Notes: a model not told the origin generated them from the sequence alone. A stretch of DNA of 64,000 bases from Paraspadella gotoi (GCA_051294375.1 CM119263.1:13254199-13318198); one strand, 5' to 3'. Shown: positions 37,299 to 49,568, counted from the first letter of the stretch. Program-made: numbers and translations.

Positions 37299-39347
37299 AT
37301 GGCGACGACGGCACACCATCAGCAGCAGCAGCAACAACATCAACATCATCAGCATCATCCTCTGTTCCACGGACTCCTTCAACATCACCAGTCGGTGCTG
37401 GCGGGCAACCCGTCCTCCTCCTCCTCCCCCTCCTCGTCGCCGAATCAGCATCCTCTTCCTCTTCCTCCTCCTCCGCCTCCTCCTCCTCATCATCATCATC
37501 ATCCCTCGAGCCTGCACCACCACTCTTCGGTCATAAGCTCAGTGGGCAACGTGACGGGCACGTCGTCCTCAACGTCTCCGTCTCTACTTTCTCATCCCGC
37601 GTCGTCTCTGTCTCCATCCGACTCGGCCGAGGCTCCGGCCTCGGACTTGACTCCTCCCGGCGCCGGTTCACTTCCGTCGCGCCTCCACGACGTCAATGGC
37701 GCCGTCGACTCGGGCGCCAACTCTTCTTCCTCATCAAGCGGCGCCGACGGAAGCGAGAGCGGCGCCAACTCCAACGTGACCAGCGCCAACGGCGGCGCCA
37801 ACGGAAGCAATAACAACAACAACTCGCCGTCGTCGAGCAACAACAATAACAACTCCGGAAACGGCGGCAACAGCAACAACAGCAGCAACGGCTCCAACAA
37901 TCCCGGGTCTGTGTTGGTGCACGGCTCGGACGCCTCCGACATCTCCATCTCCGCCGCCACGGCGGAGCCGCCTATCATGCAGGTGCCGCCGCCAGGTGGA
38001 GCCGCCGCCGCCGCCGCGCACCTGTCCTCGCTGCACCAGGGATTGCAGCAGTCGCATCGCGATCTCTACGACATGAAGTACATGCCGGGCATGTCGCCGC
38101 ACCATCCGGCTCACCCGGGTCATCCCGGTCATCCCGGCCATCACCAGCCCAACGGGCACCCGGCCTATCCTCAGTGGCTGCCGGGCCTTCCGCCCCATTC
38201 CTCAGAGCCCCATTGGCCCGGCATGAACCCAATGCAGGACATCAAACCCATCCACCCGCAGGGTAGCCCGGACTCGCCGCCGGGTGCCATGGCGGCTCAC
38301 CTCCAGCGGGGCGTGGGGCCGCCGCCGCCGCAGTTGCCACACCCGGCACACTCGTGGCACTCGCCGATGACCCCGAACGGCAGCCCTCACTCGCACCTCC
38401 AGCACGGCTACGGACTCAACGGCATGATTGGCAACCCCCAGGGTCTTCATCCCCACGGGATGTCGATGCTGGGTCCGCCGGGCGGGCATCACGGCGGGTG
38501 CGGGTCGCCGGACTCTCGCGGTCACCCCGATCACCACGGAGGCGACGGGAGCGCCGACGAGGACACGCCCACTTCCGACGACCTCGAACAGTTCGCCAAG
38601 CAGTTCAAGCAGCGGCGCATCAAGCTCGGCTTCACTCAGGCCGACGTCGGCCTTGCCCTCGGCACCCTCTACGGCAACGTCTTTTCTCAGACGACCATCT
38701 GCCGCTTCGAGGCGTTGCAACTCTCCTTCAAGAACATGTGCAAACTCAAGCCGCTCCTGCAAAAGTGGCTGGAGGAGGCGGACTCGACGACGGGCAGCCC
38801 GTCGTCCATCGACAAGATCGCCGCGCAGGGCAGGAAGCGAAAAAAGCGGACGTCCATAGAAGTGACCATTAAGGGAGCGTTGGAGAACCACTTCATGAAG
38901 CAGCCCAAGCCTAGCGCCCAGGAGATCGCCTCCCTCGCCGAGAGCCTACAGCTCGAGAAGGAGGTCGTCCGTGTCTGGTTCTGCAACCGGCGGCAGAAGG
39001 AAAAGCGCATGACGCCCCCGGGAACCCTGGGGCCCAACGGCGAGATCCTTATGCCACCGGGCACGCCAGGCAGCGTCCACGGCGGGATGCCGGGGCACCA
39101 CTTGGGCAGCAACGAGCTGCACGGTTCCGTCTCCCCGCCCCCGCACGTCGGTCTCATCCATGGCCCACACGCCTCCTCGCCCCTCCACGACCCAAGCGGC
39201 CACTCGCCCCTCAGCTCCGTCTCCACGGGCGCCGGCGGCGGGGGGCATTCGCCGCTTCACAACCCGCCGCCCTCGCCGCCGCTCCTCGCGTCATCAAGTC
39301 CGCCGTTATCGCTATCCTCCGCCGTTACGAGTGAGTTTTCCAAGTGA
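37299..39347 (+). CDS. vvl: Class III POU-homeodomain transcription factor (ventral veinless / POU3F type)
   Basis: This 682-codon frame encodes a nuclear DNA-binding protein that in other animals binds octamer-like sites (ATGCAAAT) and acts in neural, tracheal, glandular and epidermal development. The N-terminus is low-complexity: Q/H-rich at residues 5-20, P/H-rich near 50-75, then S-, N- and G-rich to about 205. Residues 255-265 hold the segment [11 protein letters not shown], followed by G/P/H-rich sequence. The POU-specific domain spans about 424-497 ([19 protein letters not shown], then [19 protein letters not shown]), a short linker about 496-511, and the 60-residue POU homeodomain 512-571 from [10 protein letters not shown] to the recognition helix [13 protein letters not shown] (WFCNRR at 560-565). 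All diagnostic class III residues I can check are present. The start was chosen because MATT resembles class III N-termini, A is at -3 and G at +4. The POU region has no intron, as in many class III genes. The last residues (SEFSK) may be intronic read-through: a GTGAGT donor begins at 39331. The symbol reflects arthropod orthology; the class is near certain, the exact orthologue less so. Confidence 0.95.
   Translation: MATTAHHQQQQQQHQHHQHHPLFHGLLQHHQSVLAGNPSSSSSPSSSPNQHPLPLPPPPPPPPHHHHHPSSLHHHSSVISSVGNVTGTSSSTSPSLLSHPASSLSPSDSAEAPASDLTPPGAGSLPSRLHDVNGAVDSGANSSSSSSGADGSESGANSNVTSANGGANGSNNNNNSPSSSNNNNNSGNGGNSNNSSNGSNNPGSVLVHGSDASDISISAATAEPPIMQVPPPGGAAAAAAHLSSLHQGLQQSHRDLYDMKYMPGMSPHHPAHPGHPGHPGHHQPNGHPAYPQWLPGLPPHSSEPHWPGMNPMQDIKPIHPQGSPDSPPGAMAAHLQRGVGPPPPQLPHPAHSWHSPMTPNGSPHSHLQHGYGLNGMIGNPQGLHPHGMSMLGPPGGHHGGCGSPDSRGHPDHHGGDGSADEDTPTSDDLEQFAKQFKQRRIKLGFTQADVGLALGTLYGNVFSQTTICRFEALQLSFKNMCKLKPLLQKWLEEADSTTGSPSSIDKIAAQGRKRKKRTSIEVTIKGALENHFMKQPKPSAQEIASLAESLQLEKEVVRVWFCNRRQKEKRMTPPGTLGPNGEILMPPGTPGSVHGGMPGHHLGSNELHGSVSPPPHVGLIHGPHASSPLHDPSGHSPLSSVSTGAGGGGHSPLHNPPPSPPLLASSSPPLSLSSAVTSEFSK
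38568..38790 (+). other. POU-specific domain coding segment
   Basis: This segment encodes residues about 424-497 of the POU protein. It carries the helix-turn-helix that contacts the ATGC half of the octamer. QADVGLALG and SQTTICRFE, which contain the core DNA-contact glutamines and arginine, are intact. [10 protein letters not shown] ends the domain. There is no frameshift or stop. Confidence 0.95.
38832..39011 (+). other. POU homeodomain coding segment
   Basis: This segment encodes residues 512-571, exactly 60 codons. The basic N-terminal arm RKRKKR, helix 3 with [10 protein letters not shown], and the cysteine in WFC that marks POU homeodomains are all present. Helices 1 and 2 carry moderate changes from the insect sequences I know ([18 protein letters not shown]), none at the recognition face. 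Confidence 0.95.
39328..39336 (+). promoter_or_regulatory. Candidate 5' splice donor at the end of the POU coding block
   Basis: CGA|GTGAGT closely matches the metazoan donor consensus and lies 15 bases before the in-frame stop. Splicing here would be phase 1 and would replace SEFSK with sequence from a downstream exon. I could not find a convincing acceptor and terminal exon before or after the 39630-39827 gap. Confidence 0.5.
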
Positions 39348-39398
39348 TTGATTTGATTGATTGGTTTGTGATTGACGATATTGATTAACCTTTGATAG

Positions 39399-39503
39399 AA
39401 TAAATTAATGAACGAATGAATGAATGGACAAACCACCGATTCATCTGTGAAGCTTCTTAGAATTTTGAAAATTCAGCTTCCTCTTGTATTATTTTCTAAT
39501 AAA
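39399..39503 (+). terminator. Candidate polyadenylation signals downstream of the POU stop
   Basis: AATAAA occurs at 39399-39404 and 39498-39503, 52 and 151 bases after the stop. They would serve an unspliced transcript ending here. The hexamer is common by chance in AT-rich DNA, so support is weak. Confidence 0.3.
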
Positions 39504-39827
39504 TGACTGTTCGTGTGATATCGAAATATGTTGGCGTTTTGTTTCCCCGGATGTTCATAAATCGTTTAACAAGGATAAAATATGTCTTCCTTCTTGAAAT
39601 CTTTTTCCCCCCGCTGAAAAAAAAAAAAANNNNNNNNNNNNNNNNNNNNNNNNNNNNNNNNNNNNNNNNNNNNNNNNNNNNNNNNNNNNNNNNNNNNNNN
39701 NNNNNNNNNNNNNNNNNNNNNNNNNNNNNNNNNNNNNNNNNNNNNNNNNNNNNNNNNNNNNNNNNNNNNNNNNNNNNNNNNNNNNNNNNNNNNNNNNNNN
39801 NNNNNNNNNNNNNNNNNNNNNNNNNNN

Positions 39828-39915
39828 AGAGAGAGAGACTTCCAGTCGGTAACGCGGAGCGATTTCTTACCTTTTACACGGTCGGCAGGTTCGAACCCCG
39901 TCAAGCTTCAATGGC
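39828..39915 (-). repeat. tRNA-like B-box sequence next to a gap and a GA tract
   Basis: On the minus strand GACGGGGTTCGAACCTGCC is B-box-like and is followed by unique sequence and then (TC)n, where the 198-N gap 39630-39827 begins. A SINE tail is plausible; no cloverleaf can be drawn. Confidence 0.35.
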
Positions 39916-40417
39916 CTTTTTTTTCTTTCTTCCTTCGATCCACTTGAATTCCCGTCAAAGTCAAAGGAATCAAGAGAGAGAAAAAAAAGGGGAAAGAAAG
40001 AAAAGGAAAAAAAAAGGGAAACATAAAAAGAATAAAAAACAAGAATCTTGATAAATAAAAAAAAAAGAGGAAAGTAGGTGAGCCGCTAGATGCGGTGATG
40101 GGAGCTAAAAAAAGGTTTTGACGTCGGTTTACATTTTCAGTAGATCGGATTTGGAAAAAGGACGACGTCTTACTCGATTAACGTTTTTTATTCTAAATTG
40201 TTTTCTTATTTACCTAAAAAAAAACGAAAACGAGGCTTTTCTTCAATTTTCCGAGAGTGAACCTGCGAGGCGAAGAAAGAGGGAAGAGTTCTTCTTTCTT
40301 ATTTTCTAAAAAAAAATAAAACCTTCAATCTTAATTTGGGAAGATTAGAAGGAAAGACGAAGTTCGATCTGGGGACACGTACGGAAGTCGTTTTTTCGAA
40401 ATTGATTCATTTTTTTT

Positions 40418-40418
<1 letters not shown>

Positions 40419-40474
<56 letters not shown>

Positions 40475-40483
40475 GAGAGAGAT
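40419..40483. repeat. (GA)n microsatellite
   Basis: GA with two small interruptions, about 64 bases. Confidence 0.9.
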
Positions 40484-40819
40484 TTAGGTTTTTGGTCTTA
40501 TTTTTTATTCAATTTTTTTTTATTTATTTACGTATTTATTTTCAAACCTGAGAAATCGCAGGTTCTTCGGTTGCTTCTGAGGAAATCCGTAGGTCACTGA
40601 CTCGGAACAAAAAAAATTCACGGAAGTGAAACACAGAAATCTGATACTCGACGCAGGAAGTGGAAAAATAACGAAGGCACAACAACAACAACAACAACAA
40701 CAACGACGACAACCACATGTAGGACGATTTGCCGCTTTCCTTCTTCTTAGTTTAAATGTATTGATTCTTAAAGAAATCTCCGAAGTAAATTTCAGTAGCT
40801 GCCCGAAAAAATATCCGTT

Positions 40820-41214
40820 TCCAAAAATCACTGCTGTAAAAAAAAAAGAAACAGGGAAAAAAAGCTTAAAAAATGGTTGGCGGAGGTCAAAATCCACGTC
40901 CGGCTTGCGGTCCTTTCGCGTTCGCCCCGGGCGTCCAATAGTATAATTGCCGTCGCCTATACATAGAAGCCGAGATTTAATTCGAAGCCTGAGAATCGCT
41001 GAAGCGTTGGGGTGGGGGGAAAATGATGTGTGTGAGAGAGAGAGAGACGAAGAGAGAGTACTGAGAGAGGAGAGAGAGAGAGAGAGAAGAGANNNNNNNN
41101 NNNNNNNNNNNNNNNNNCCAAAAATACTGCTCTTCATCATTTTTTGGCAACTCCTATTACCCTTCGTCGCCGAGATTTTCCGTTGCTAATTTTCTTTTTC
41201 TACTCTCTCTCTCT

Positions 41215-41262
<48 letters not shown>

Positions 41263-41565
41263 CTCTCTCTCTCTCTCTTCCCTCATGTTGTCGGGCTGTA
41301 ACCAGAGATTTGAAAAAAAAAAAACAGGGAAAAAAAGCTTAAAAAAAGGTGGCGGAGGTCAAAATCCACGTTCGGGCGCTTGCGGTTCCCCGTCGCTAAG
41401 TTTCGCTCGGGTCGCTAGATAACGCCCTAACATAGAAGCCCGAAGATTTAATTTCGAAGCCCTGGAGAATCCGCCTGAAGCGTTGGGGTGGGGGGAAAAT
41501 GTGTTGTGGTGAGAGAGAGATAGGAGACGAGACGACGAGAGTACTGAGAGAGAGGAAAGGGAGCC
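40820..41565. repeat. Near-duplicate pair, period about 473 bp, flanking a 25-N gap
   Basis: ACAGGGAAAAAAAGCTTAAA, GGCGGAGGTCAAAATCCACG, ACATAGAAGCC and GAAGCGTTGGGGTGGGGGG occur in order at 40850-41015 and 41323-41495; AAGCTT anchors are at 40862 and 41335. Between them lie a GA tract, the gap 41093-41117 and a TC tract (41202-41280). The second copy carries many single-base insertions relative to the first. Confidence 0.85.
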
Positions 41566-42700
41566 GGAAGCTGAGAAGACGCGAGAGAGAGAAGAAAGGA
41601 GGGGCATGGAGGTAGAGCAGCAGAGAGAGAAGAATAAAGGAGAGTGAAAAAAAAGAACCTTCCATGGTATCGTCAGATTCAGCGCGTGCCGTGCGTTGGA
41701 AGTTGAGGGCATGCCTGGGCGATGACGATCCATCGTCGGGACTGCGATGTCATAGAAGAGTTGGGTCGAGAGAGAGAGGTAGGGACAGAGCAGGTGCAGG
41801 TGAGAAGAGGTAAGGAACGAGTGATAAGAGCAATAAGGGAACAAAGGGGAAAGAAAAAGGGAAAAGATAGGGAGAAGAAGACAGAGTGGAAAGAAGAAAG
41901 AGGAGGATAGGGAGACAAGAGGAAAAATAGAGCAGGAAGAAAAGAGGACAGAAAAGAAAAGGTCCGAAACAAGAGAAAAGATGAAAAAAGAAACAGGCAA
42001 GAATGGAAAATTTAGAAAAAGAAATAGAAGAAATAGGAACAAAATAAATCGAGTAGAGAGAAGAGAAATGATGGGAGAGCAGAGAACGAGAGAGAGAAGA
42101 ATAACAAAGAATGAAAACAAAAAATAAAAGGAAAGAAAAAGGCAAAAGGAGCCCGTGTCGACGCCGAGCAGTCCTTACCATCGTCCCCTTTCCAATAATC
42201 CGCTTTGGACATCGTCTTCCTCTTTCGAAACTGGCGCCTGTCAACGAAGGATCCTCCGACTCGTTCCAACATTGAAGTTGTTGTTGTTGTTCATCCTCGT
42301 CTTCGTCTTCGACTCGAGGCGGGGCCCGCTTTTCTTCGGTCCGATCCCTCGGGCCTTTAATTCATCGTTAATTCGTCGAAGAGGTCCTACCTCCTCATTC
42401 GGAGGGAGAAGACGTCCTCCGCCGTTCGGACGACTCTTTTCTCCGTCCAGGCAATCCAGTTTCCCGTTTTGATTCCGCGTATCGCCGGGTTGGAATAAGT
42501 TCTGTTCCCGCGTTATTGGGCCGCTCTTACGCCCCATCTTTCTTACATCGGAGACTTTGACATTTTTACTCGATTTCGGCTATAAAAAATTAAGGCACGT
42601 TCTTTAAAAACAATTTCCGTAAAATTAAAATCGAAAAAAAATGATTACTATTAAATAAAAAAAAATAGATGGGTTGAAAATTGCTGACTATTGCACCGTC
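41566..42700. other. Non-coding interval
   Basis: A/G-rich sequence at 41750-42150, whose complement gives L/S/F-rich frames up to 253 codons. 42160-42540 is mixed and unrecognised. Confidence 0.45.
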
Positions 42701-42859
42701 GAATAATACGCAAGACGCAAAGATACCAGACAGATTGACAGTGTTAGTGTTTAAGTAGCAAGTAGGAGATTTCTTATTATTAATTTGTCACCAAAAACGT
42801 CATAATCACTTATCGCCTCTCTCCATCAGAAAGCGATGTTTTATCATACTGCACAATAA

Positions 42860-44200
42860 TCATACCTGGCTTCTTCTCCAATCACAGCGCGCACGTTCTC
42901 TCCAGCGGCTCTCTCCCAAAGCTTTCTGCTATTCTGCCCTCCTCGGTCGGATCCTCCTAAGGGCATACCGCACGGCGTCCCATCTCCAACTCCCGAGACG
43001 ACCGTCATTACATTTCTTTAAGACGGGCTCGATGAAGCCGCCGTCGGAAAAAGGTCTTATCAAGGCACTTGCACGAAATCTTTTGGACTGTATCAAAGGT
43101 GAGATCCATGACTATTTCGGCGTCGGCCACGGCTGATGAGCGGCGATATATGGCGCCAAATAAACCGGCGCCATTGAAGTTGAAAGTGGAGCCTAATTGG
43201 CGAGCTTCGAGCGCCGTCAGTAATAGCCGGCTGACGGTGGGCAAAAGCGCCTTCATCGCAGCCCCAGAAAGAGCATATGGTGGGCGTGGAATCTGGAGGA
43301 GCGTGGCGACGGCAGAGACCGAGGGCGCACGTGTGTCGCGAAGGAATGAAAAACTTTTCATACCGCGAAAGAAAATTGGAATGAAGACGAGCTAGAGCTC
43401 GAGCATAAGAATGCATAGACTGGGGACGACCGCCATCCGACCTGAAGCGGACGCGGGACGATTATGAGAGTTGGAGAGAACGATAAGGTAGTAGAAGAAA
43501 GGCAAGCTGCAGCTCGGGAACATGCTGGCGGCGCACCGAGTCTGGTCAGAATCAAGGATTGTTAGAGGCCATACAAAATCCAGAGACTACCGCCGCTCGT
43601 TAAGCGCCCATGTGCGAACCACTCACCTCGCTTTTATAAAAGGACCAGAGATGAGCGCGAGAGCGCATGTGAACGGAGAGATCGAGGGTATTAAGAAAGT
43701 GAGAGAAGAGTTGCGACCGGCGCGCGAAATGACGTGCACGACGCGCCGCATCCGACACGTCTCCGTCCTGCGTGTCGGGCATGCGAGTTCGAACAGAATC
43801 AGAGGAGCACACGTTTCTCCGCGCAGCTCGCTACTCGTGTCACGCATGACTGGAGGAGCAGTGTCGCGCGGAAAATATGATGCGTCCTGAGGACATGATA
43901 AAATTGAGATTTTAGCGATGAAGAATCGAGAGTCGAAGACGGTTCGGCGTGTAAAAATGGATCTTTATACGCTTTGGTACTAGAGATTTGTCTTTCAGAG
44001 CTTTGACCACCTCTAGTCGTGATACCACAATCGCGTGCACCACGACACTCCGCTTCCGCTTTCGCCCGATCCATCGTGAGCCAAAGCGGCCCTCGCCTCG
44101 ACCAGTATGTCGCTTCCGTCCGCTCGCACGACCACACGCCCCTCCCAACGTGCCTTTCCTTATTTCTACCAGTAATAGATCGCGACGCGCGTAGTGGCTG
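42860..44200. other. GC-balanced segment with several unrecognised open frames
   Basis: This segment differs from its surroundings by lacking microsatellites and by balanced composition. Frames include 43008-43361 (-, 117 codons), 43522-43890 (+, 122) and 43799-44239 (-, 146). None shows a motif I recognise; the overlap of both strands suggests chance opening in GC-balanced DNA or a decayed mobile element. Confidence 0.35.
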
Positions 44201-45249
44201 GGTACCACAACGAAGGCGTCGCGGATGTCGTCTCCCCACCTCGCTCTCCGCTCTCTTTGCTCTCTATCAAGCTGCGCTGACCTGACTGTGCAGTCAACCT
44301 CGGACGGTGGCCTTAAGCCGCGTAGCGAGCCCCCGTATAGTGCACTGCGGCTATCTCTCGCAGTTTCCGGCTTCTTCTCTCCTCTTATGCTTTTCTATCT
44401 CTCTCGACTCTCACTGTCTTGTCTTATATCTGATCTTTCGTTCGTGTAGTTTGCGTTTCTTTCTTTACTTTTCGTTCCCGTTGCTTTCGTGTTCCTTTCT
44501 TTCGTGTTCCGTGGTTCGTCTTCTTTCTTTCCTGGGGCTGGATTGACGTGTTACTTATACATATTCTCATTTCACTCCTATTAAATTAAATTTCTCTGTT
44601 TCTACTCTTTATTTCGTCTCTATTTCTTTCTTCGATATTTTGTATTTTCCGCCGCAGATGATCATTGCTAATCGCCGCATTTTTATAATAATATCTACAG
44701 CCAATGTTTCATAAGTTCACAACTTGATACCCTAATGAGATAGAACATCATTATTAACTTGCCTAATAAACTATGTTCCTCTGTTTGGCTTTCTCTCTCT
44801 CCTATATATAATACAAAATAACCGATTCTCTTCTATCTGGATATAAGAAAATAACAGAGACATCGATAATATACAAACTATTATAATGGCGGATTAAAGG
44901 TACGACACCTTAATATAGTGCAAGTCATGATTTATGCAGCCGCGGAATACCTACTCTATCAATTAATTATCGACTCATCGAGGAATGGCTCGTCCCTCGT
45001 TTAATGCAATCTTCCTTTCTTATAGTCCTATTTGCGATAGAGAGAAACGGCATTTTTAAAATTACTACTTCTTTTTGTATTCTGTGCTCTTGTGAATCAA
45101 ATAATAAGAGTCCTATGTCAACATAGTTACTCCTCTTCCTCTTGCCTCCTCCACAAATATTCTCGCATCTTACATCAATGTTCATCTGTGCGATCAGTCT
45201 GTCTTTTTCTTTTCCTCTCTCTCTCTCTGTGCTTCCTTGCCTCTGCTTC

Positions 45250-45291
<42 letters not shown>

Positions 45292-45350
45292 CGTCTCCAA
45301 TACTCTATTCCTCTCTCTTCTCCATCTATCACTCTCCTCTTCTTTCATCA
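44200..45350. repeat. Segmental duplicate, copy 1
   Basis: Shares, in order with copy 2, GCAGTCAACCTCGG (near 44293), TATTTCGTCTCTATTTC-TTTCTTCGATATTTTGT (44610-44645), and TTTTCTTTTCCTCTCTCTC followed by GCTTCCTTGC and CTGCTTCCAT before a (TC)n tract (45203-45290). The copy spacing shrinks from 1883 to 1637 bp along the repeat because of internal indels. Confidence 0.75.
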
Positions 45351-46341
45351 TATCCATCAAAATATAGCATTTCAAATTACAAAATAAGAGTTCGAATTAT
45401 AGCTCTTGGTGTGCTCTCTGTCTTCGTGAGAGATCCGCGTCGAGTGCGAGCAATGTCCGATATTTAAATCACTTGGAAGTAGGGAGACTCATCCGCTAGT
45501 CTTTTCCTCTGTTCTTTCTTATCCTCTTTACTGCCCTCATCTTCTCTTCTTTCCTCTCCTTGCCTACTTCTCTACTCCTCTCTTCTCTCTTCCTAAATAA
45601 TCTACTCCTCTCATACTCTCCTTAACTTACACATCTCTCATTCTACAGTTCTACTACCTTTCTCATCTTATGACTTCATATTACTCTCATAAAACACCAA
45701 CTTATCGCCCGTATTTATTATTTTGATCCCCTCTCTCAGTTCATCGGTCATCCTGGTGTACTTCAAGTTTGTATATCTTCAGTGTTACCTGCTATCTCTC
45801 TCTTCAAACAATTCTTCGCCTATTTCTCCTTTCTGTCTAACCAATTCACCTTCATTACTCTAAATTGCCCGCGCTCTCATATATTATCACAACTTTAAAA
45901 AAACACATTGCACTCTCTTATTTATATCGCGCCTATCTCCATCTCCTTCTTTTCCTTTTCCCGAGAGAGAGAGAGAGAGAGAGAGATTCACAATAAAGTC
46001 ACCCGAGTCCCCGATGGAAAAGACACAGAGTTTCTGACTCTTGTCCCGCGAGTTCCATTTGTCCCTGAGGACATAAGTTGTTTCTGGATCGAAGCTCTGT
46101 GTGACTGTGTGAGTTTGACATCATTAAATCGCCGACGGCCTTGCGAAGTCTCGCGAAGTCTCGCCCCCCCCATCTCACTGTTAGAAGCGCGTGTCTGTAC
46201 CCAAGGTCTCAAACTCTCTCTCTCTTTCTCTCTCTCTCTCTACTCTCTGCAGTCAACCTCGGGAGGTCTTACGTGCCGATCTCCATCTCCTTTTCTTCTC
46301 TCTCTTTTTCTCTCTTTTCTTTTCCTCCTTTCTTCTTTACC

Positions 46342-46469
<128 letters not shown>

Positions 46470-46883
46470 ATTTATTTCTCTTTTCTACTCTTATTTTCGT
46501 CTCTATTTCTTTCTTCGATATTTTGTTTCCCCAGATCTTCTTCATTTTTAAATTTTACAGTTTTCATATTCAGACTCCTGTACATCTTTTTACTAACTAT
46601 TTTCTCTTTTTGCCTTCTCTCCTTTTTCAATGCATTTTTTTCTTTAAAAAAAGCGTCATACAACTATTAAGGTATTAGCAAGACAGATGGCCCATACGAA
46701 ATAGATTCGGAAAGGCTCGTCCTTTCATCATCTCCTTCTTGTCATTTCTGGGACATTTTTTAATTCTTTCTTTTTTTTCTCCCTTTAATCATAAGTTAGT
46801 CACATAACTTTCCTCCCCCTATCTCGATCTCCTGATGCTTTTTTTCCTTTTCCTCTCTCTCTTTCTTGCTTCCTTGCTCTGCT

Positions 46884-47000
<117 letters not shown>

Positions 47001-47049
47001 TCCTCCCACTTCTCACTACAATCCAGCTCCCTTTTATCTTCCCTCTCAT

Positions 47050-47410
47050 CTTCCGTCTCAAAATTCCGCCTCTTTTCTCCCTTCTCCTTTCTGTTCCATC
47101 CTTTCCTTTATTTCCTTTTTTTCCTTACCTTTTTTTCCCCTTTTTCTTCCTCTCCTTCATTCGTTTTCATTCCTCCATCTTTTCCACTTTGGTTCTGATC
47201 TCCAACTTGGCGCCTAGTTTTCTCTTTGTCTCTTTTTACCGATGACGCTGTATCAACGGGGCGACGTCAAAACAGCGACGGGTCGTCCGCCGATTTTATT
47301 TTTCGTGAAAGTTTAACGTCGACGCCGAGTCTCTTCGGATCGTCGCCGTCTCTGTCTCTCTCTCTCTATACCAGGGAGAGAGAGAAGAGGAGAGAGAGGA
47401 GAGATGACGA

Positions 47411-47447
<37 letters not shown>

Positions 47448-48436
47448 TTTGACGTTGGCCTGTCAAGACATGAACGACGAACGACGATGGCTTCCAGGTT
47501 GTCATCGAGCCGACGACGCGTCACGCGCGTGACAACGCGTGACAAAGCGTCACGTGACGATGACACGGCGACCCAATTCTTTTTTTCCGTCGCGTTTCGG
47601 CGACGGGAAAGTCTTTTCATTTTTCTTCTCCCGAAAATCCCGTTTGCGTTGAGGTTTATATCTCCTGAGTCCAAAGCTGAAACGCAAAGGATGAAAACGA
47701 AAAGTCATGAAGAATCATCTCCACATTTTTCTCTTTTTTTTAGTTTATGTTCATTTTTGGTCGAATTTTCTTTTTATTGCGTTCATATTTTTATGATCCT
47801 TTTGGCAGTCATTGTTTCTACATGCAAGTTGTTTCTTATTTTTTAATTGGTTTTGTTTTATTTCAAAAGTTTTGTTCCTTTTTCTATTTTTTTTCCTTTT
47901 TTTTTGGTTATACTTCTATTTTAATTTTTCTCATATTTTATTTCATATCATATCATTTTTAATATCTCCTTTTTTCTTTTATATTCAGCGCTGTTTACAT
48001 TTCCGTGACTACATTTTTCTTGTCTAAGCTGAATTATACATAGAAAATTTATTATTTTATAACATTCTATTAATTCAGCTCCGTTAAACCTTTGTACATT
48101 CAACAATAGAAAAATTTAAGCATATAACTTTTCTTGTAATAAAAATATATTTTAAAGACATATATTTTAATAAAAATTTCCTCGAAAGATATAAGCTGAA
48201 TACGACTGACGCCTCGTGCTTCCCCACCTTCCTTCGCATTTTTCACTTACCTTTTTTCGGTCGTTTAGAGGAAAAGACGGAAAGGATTTTCCCTCCTAAT
48301 TTCAAATTTATCTTTTATATTTAATTTTTTCTTTCGAGAAAGTAGATGTTTGAAACATTAAAAAGAAAAAAAATATGATGAATGCCGATTAAAGTCTGCG
48401 TTAATTTTCCCGCCTTTTGAAAACTTTTTCTTTTCT
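47050..48436. other. Non-coding interval
   Basis: C/T-rich to about 47230. Short GA/TC blocks at 47353-47443 form a small inverted pair. 47450-47660 is less repetitive, with repeated CGTGACAACGCGTGACAAAG-like words near 47521-47555. 47720-48200 is T-rich. No recognised gene. Confidence 0.45.
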
Positions 48437-48545
<109 letters not shown>

Positions 48546-49465
48546 GTTCAAATTCGTTCCGACAAATAAAAAAAATAAGATTAGAAAAACTTGGGATCAT
48601 TAATCATAAAGAAAACGATGGAGGAAAAAGGGGTAATCGGGATTGGGCGAGAGGGAGGGGCGATGAATTAGAAACGCGAGAAGGATGGATCTATGTCTCT
48701 TGACTTCTCATCTGAAACAAGAAAGAAAGAAAAAAAAAGAAAGAAGGAAAGAAAGAATTAGAGAAATAAAGAACGAAAAAAAAAGAAAGAAAAGACGAAT
48801 GAGTGAAGCAGGGAAGAAGAGCGAAAGAAGTGCAAGAGATATGGAAGGCACGTCGATTAGTCCAACAGCTGATCGCCCATCTCGTCGTCGTCGTTGTCGT
48901 CGTCTTCGTCGTCGTCGTCGTCTTCTTGTTGATGGTCTTCATTTGCTGTGTAGTGCACCGAGATGATGCTTAGGCTGCCTTCCTCCGTCTCTCCTTTTTT
49001 TCTCTCTTTTTCTTTTCCCCTCCTCTTTCCTTTTTTATCTCTTTCCTCCGCTCGGTTCTTCCCAGCTTTTCCTCCACCTCAAAATGGGGCAAAGGATGTA
49101 GAAAGCGACTGAGCTCTATTAAAAAAGCTTCGGGCCATCGAATTAAAGGCGAAAAAAGATTAGTTTATAGAGAATTATATAGGTTAACTATTTAATCCTG
49201 CGTTGTGTATTTAAAGCAAACGGTGAACGAAATTCGTCATTCGCTGATAAACAAATTGGTGATACGTTAACTTTTCTATTAACAGGAAAATAACATTAAT
49301 TATTGGTATTGAATAATGGCGTTATTATTGATAATTGAAATCGACATTCCCCGACGTCGCCGGCTAAGAATAAAAAACAATTTGCTAAACAAAGAGCATC
49401 GAATCAATTTTTTCCATTCCTCGAAAAATTGAATTAAAAATCCAGACAGAGAGAGAGATATGGTG
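48546..49465. other. Non-coding interval
   Basis: A/G-rich at 48717-48800 and a short CGT tract at 48883-48922. 49090-49380 is AT-rich. Nothing recognised. Confidence 0.45.
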
Positions 49466-49491
49466 GGTTTGTGTGTGTGTGTGTTTGTGTG

Positions 49492-49568
<77 letters not shown>
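49466..49568. repeat. Compound (GT)n-(GA)n microsatellite
   Basis: GT-rich 49468-49491 joined to a GA run 49495-49568. The GA arm is an inverted partner of 49853-49964. Confidence 0.95.

Larger units (their letters stand above)
39348..40418. other. POU 3' flank, non-coding
   Basis: AT-rich 3' flank, gap 39630-39827, then A/G-rich sequence at 39960-40080. TTTACATTTTCAG at 40127-40139 could be a splice acceptor, but the phase-compatible continuation is short and unlike any POU C-terminus I know. Confidence 0.4.

Noticed and set aside
38202-38891. Long antisense and alternative-frame ORFs across the POU gene (229 codons on -, 172 and 143 on +)
   Set aside because: They are shadows of a GC-rich coding region whose third codon positions avoid stops. 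None has a domain, and the + frame from 37299 has the full POU signature.
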